Below, in pieces: positions 62,212-64,000 of a stretch of DNA of 64,000 bases (positions within the stretch are counted from its first letter, which is position 1; the number at the start of each line of letters is the position of its first letter). The position numbers and the translations under genes are program-made. Below the pieces are notes generated by a model. It was not told the origin of the DNA. It ran no database searches and saw nothing but the letters and a program-made list of their open reading frames with translations. The stretch covers positions 186,001 to 250,000 of the forward strand of contig NZ_LT985188.1 of the NCBI RefSeq assembly GCF_900289045.1, read 5' to 3'. Source of the DNA: Micropruina glycogenica. GTDB taxonomy: Bacteria; Actinomycetota; Actinomycetes; Propionibacteriales; Propionibacteriaceae.

Positions 62212-62830
62212 GCGCAGGCGACCATCGATGATCAGCGCGTGCGGGCCGCGTTGCAGATGTGCCGCACGTCACACCGGCGGCACTTGAACGCGGCCGGTTT
62301 CGGGTCGAAGCGGCGCTTGCGCAATCCCTCACGCGTCGTCAGTTCGCCGGACTCGGCGGACTCCACCGCTGCGTCGGTCACGTCCACGTCGAGGCGCCGG
62401 ACGGCGCCGAGGTCGTGGATGACGAGGCGGCAACTTCCTGGCCCTCACGACGCCCGGCGTCGACATCGATCTGCAGCTGCCACGATTCGACCTGATCGAC
62501 CGTAGCGGTCTTGTGGCCGATGATGGCGAGCCTGCCAACCCGTCCGTCGTGCTCGTCGTAGATCACGTCGGCGCTCCGGACACGAGCCCGTCCAGGTATA
62601 CCTCGAAAGGTCGCTCGGTTGCTCCACGTGCGCAGCAGGTCCGCGGGATGGCCTTCGACGTCGGCTGCACCGGAGTCCGCGCCCGGTCGCGTATCTCCTC
62701 GTGCGCCACGCCAAGGTCGTGACCGCACGGCTGCGGGTTCAGGGGTGGGCCCTGCCGGTGTCCGCGCACATGTTCTACGAGGAGGGTGCCTGGCACTGGT
62801 CGATGACGAAGGAAACGTCGCGGGCTGCAA
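62212..62830 (-). pseudogene. RecB/AddB-type PD-(D/E)XK nuclease remnant
   Basis: Three frames give parts of one domain: EEIRDRARTPVQPTSKAIP and ATERPFEVYLDGLVSG; then ADVIYDEHDGRVGRLAIIGHKTATVDQVESWQLQI, where the usual catalytic D-x-K is G-H-K; then VIHDLGAVRRLDVDVTDAAVES and the cluster cysteines FKCRRCDVRHICNAA before the stop. These are typical of the C-terminus of UvrD/AddB helicase-nucleases; the helicase part is gone. At least two frameshifts. Confidence 0.6.
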
Positions 62831-62922
62831 GAAGTAGCGAGCCTGCTTCAGTTATGGCGACCGGCCGCTCCCTTGAGTCGCCTGCATTGGCCAGGGTGGG
62901 TCGCCGGGGACGGCGTGCAACG

Positions 62923-64000
62923 ATGGACCTCGTGCCGAAAGACAGCGCAGTCGCTTTCGCGGATCTAGCGGATGCAGACCTCGTGCTGGATCGCGTGTAC
63001 GTCGGTGGCAAGGCAGGCAACGCAGGGGACGACCCGATCGCACGACTTGTGCCCGTAGGAAATCAGGGCGGCTTTAGGTTCAAGGGCAGTCCACGGCGCG
63101 GAACCGTACGACTGGCTGTGCTCTACACGTCCGGGGTCGAGGTCGATTGGCCCGACCACATTGACCCGACAACCGGGGACTTCACCTACTACGGTGACAA
63201 CCGCACGCCCGGGCATGACCTACATGACACGCGGCGGGGCGGGAATCTGCTGCTTCGGGACATCTTTGCAGCCTCGCGCTCAACGCCGGAGGCACGTCGA
63301 GCCGTGCCGCCGATCCTGCTCTTCCAAAGCGCCGGTTCGGGCCGGGACGCGATCTTCCGCGGATTGCTCGCGCCCGGTTCGCCACGGCTGGCCAGCGATG
63401 AGGAACTGGTGGCCATTTGGCGCACAACCAAGGAGATGCGTTTCCAGAACTACCGCGCGCATTTCACAGTGCTCAAGACGCCGGTCGTACCTCGCGCCTG
63501 GCTCGAGCAGATCCTGGCAGGGGAGCCGCTCGGTTCGTCTTGCCCTGGGGAATGGCGCAAGTGGGTGCAGGGCCGCATCTATCAAGCACTTGAAGCGCCG
63601 CGGAACCTCTCCGTCCGCAGCAAGGCTGAGCAGCTCCCGAAGCCGGAGGATGCCTGGATGATGCGCATGGTGCACGACCACTTCAGTTCCATGCCGGTTG
63701 CGTTTGAGAACTTCGCCGCCGAAATGTGGGTGCATTCGGATCCGCACGTGGCGAGCGTCGAAGTGACGAGGCCGAGTAGGGACGGCGGGCGGGATGCCGT
63801 CGGAGAGTACCGGCTCGGACCAAGCCAGGATCCAGTTCGGCTCCAGTTTGCGCTCGAGGCCAAGTGCTACGACCCCGGCGGAGGCGGCATCTCGGTCAAG
63901 ATGGTGAGCCGGTTGATCTCGCGCATCAAACACCGCGAGTTCGGCGTGTTCGTCACCACGTCGTTCGTCGGTGCGCAGCCCTACCAAGAGGTGCGCGAGG
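62923..64000 (+). CDS. AspBHI-like modification-dependent restriction endonuclease (runs off the right edge)
   Basis: About 359 codons, open at the edge. The N-terminal part (FTYYGDNRTPGHDLHDTRRGGN) matches the SRA-like reader domain of AspBHI/MspJI-type enzymes, which recognise 5-methyl- or hydroxymethylcytosine. The C-terminal part has the Mrr-type catalytic core: GGRDAVGEYRLG and LQFALEAKCYDPGGGG (E-A-K), then MVSRLISRIKHREFGVFVTTS. The last residues are missing. ATG 62923; GTG upstream is possible. Confidence 0.83.
   Translation, partial: MDLVPKDSAVAFADLADADLVLDRVYVGGKAGNAGDDPIARLVPVGNQGGFRFKGSPRRGTVRLAVLYTSGVEVDWPDHIDPTTGDFTYYGDNRTPGHDLHDTRRGGNLLLRDIFAASRSTPEARRAVPPILLFQSAGSGRDAIFRGLLAPGSPRLASDEELVAIWRTTKEMRFQNYRAHFTVLKTPVVPRAWLEQILAGEPLGSSCPGEWRKWVQGRIYQALEAPRNLSVRSKAEQLPKPEDAWMMRMVHDHFSSMPVAFENFAAEMWVHSDPHVASVEVTRPSRDGGRDAVGEYRLGPSQDPVRLQFALEAKCYDPGGGGISVKMVSRLISRIKHREFGVFVTTSFVGAQPYQEVRE

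Noticed and set aside
28330-64000. Second copy of the tRNA-Lys 3' end as attR
   Set aside because: Reading through the window I found no repeat of GGTTCGATTCCCAGTGGG; the right border is not in view or is too diverged to see by eye.

Overview
The window is high-GC DNA with an actinobacterial gene set: a split FGAM synthase (purS/purQ/purL), a purF-purM pair followed by DUF3073, a mycothiol-type maleylpyruvate-isomerase-fold protein, a Pls/PosA-like NRPS and many GTG/TTG or leaderless starts. I infer an actinomycete, possibly in or near Propionibacteriales; the rank is not proven by the sequence.

Bases 1-28,300 look like core chromosome. They hold an M1 peptidase and one-module NRPS (minus strand), a RIO-type kinase, the purine genes purC, purS, purQ, purL, purF and purM interleaved with sugar-kinase-like genes, a low-complexity DUF4870 membrane protein, a two-component system with three matching candidate operators near small exported proteins, tRNA-Phe, tRNA-Asp and tRNA-Glu, an EVE-domain protein, an SH3b/M15-like exported protein, a mini-zincin, and a membrane-anchored GroEL-apical-domain-like protein. 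Intergenic spaces carry several families of palindromic repeats. Several purine genes have a TANNNT box 6-7 nt before the start codon, suggesting leaderless mRNAs.

From tRNA-Lys(TTT) at 28,330 the sequence becomes accessory. A tyrosine integrase abuts the tRNA, followed by small unknown genes, an HEPN/MNT toxin-antitoxin module, a phosphoesterase, an IS110 insertion, an excisionase-like protein, a MobF relaxase-helicase, a VapBC pair, HipBA and a second VapBC-like pair. This fits an integrative mobilizable element at the tRNA-Lys 3' end. I found no second copy of the tRNA end inside the window, so its right border is probably outside.

From about 46.2 to 64 kb is a defence-type island. A rightward four-gene operon encodes an Fe-S PD-(D/E)XK (Cas4/AddB-like) protein, an SF1 helicase, a DNA methyltransferase and a type III Res-like helicase. 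It converges on a leftward three-gene operon encoding an SNF2/DEAD-like helicase, a two-HKD phospholipase-D protein and a DUF6361 protein. Beyond lie a DUF1643 gene, a decayed RecB-like nuclease and an AspBHI-like modification-dependent endonuclease that runs off the edge. The seven-gene convergent cassette is the best candidate for an undescribed system. Several genes carry single-base frameshifts, which may be real decay or assembly error.
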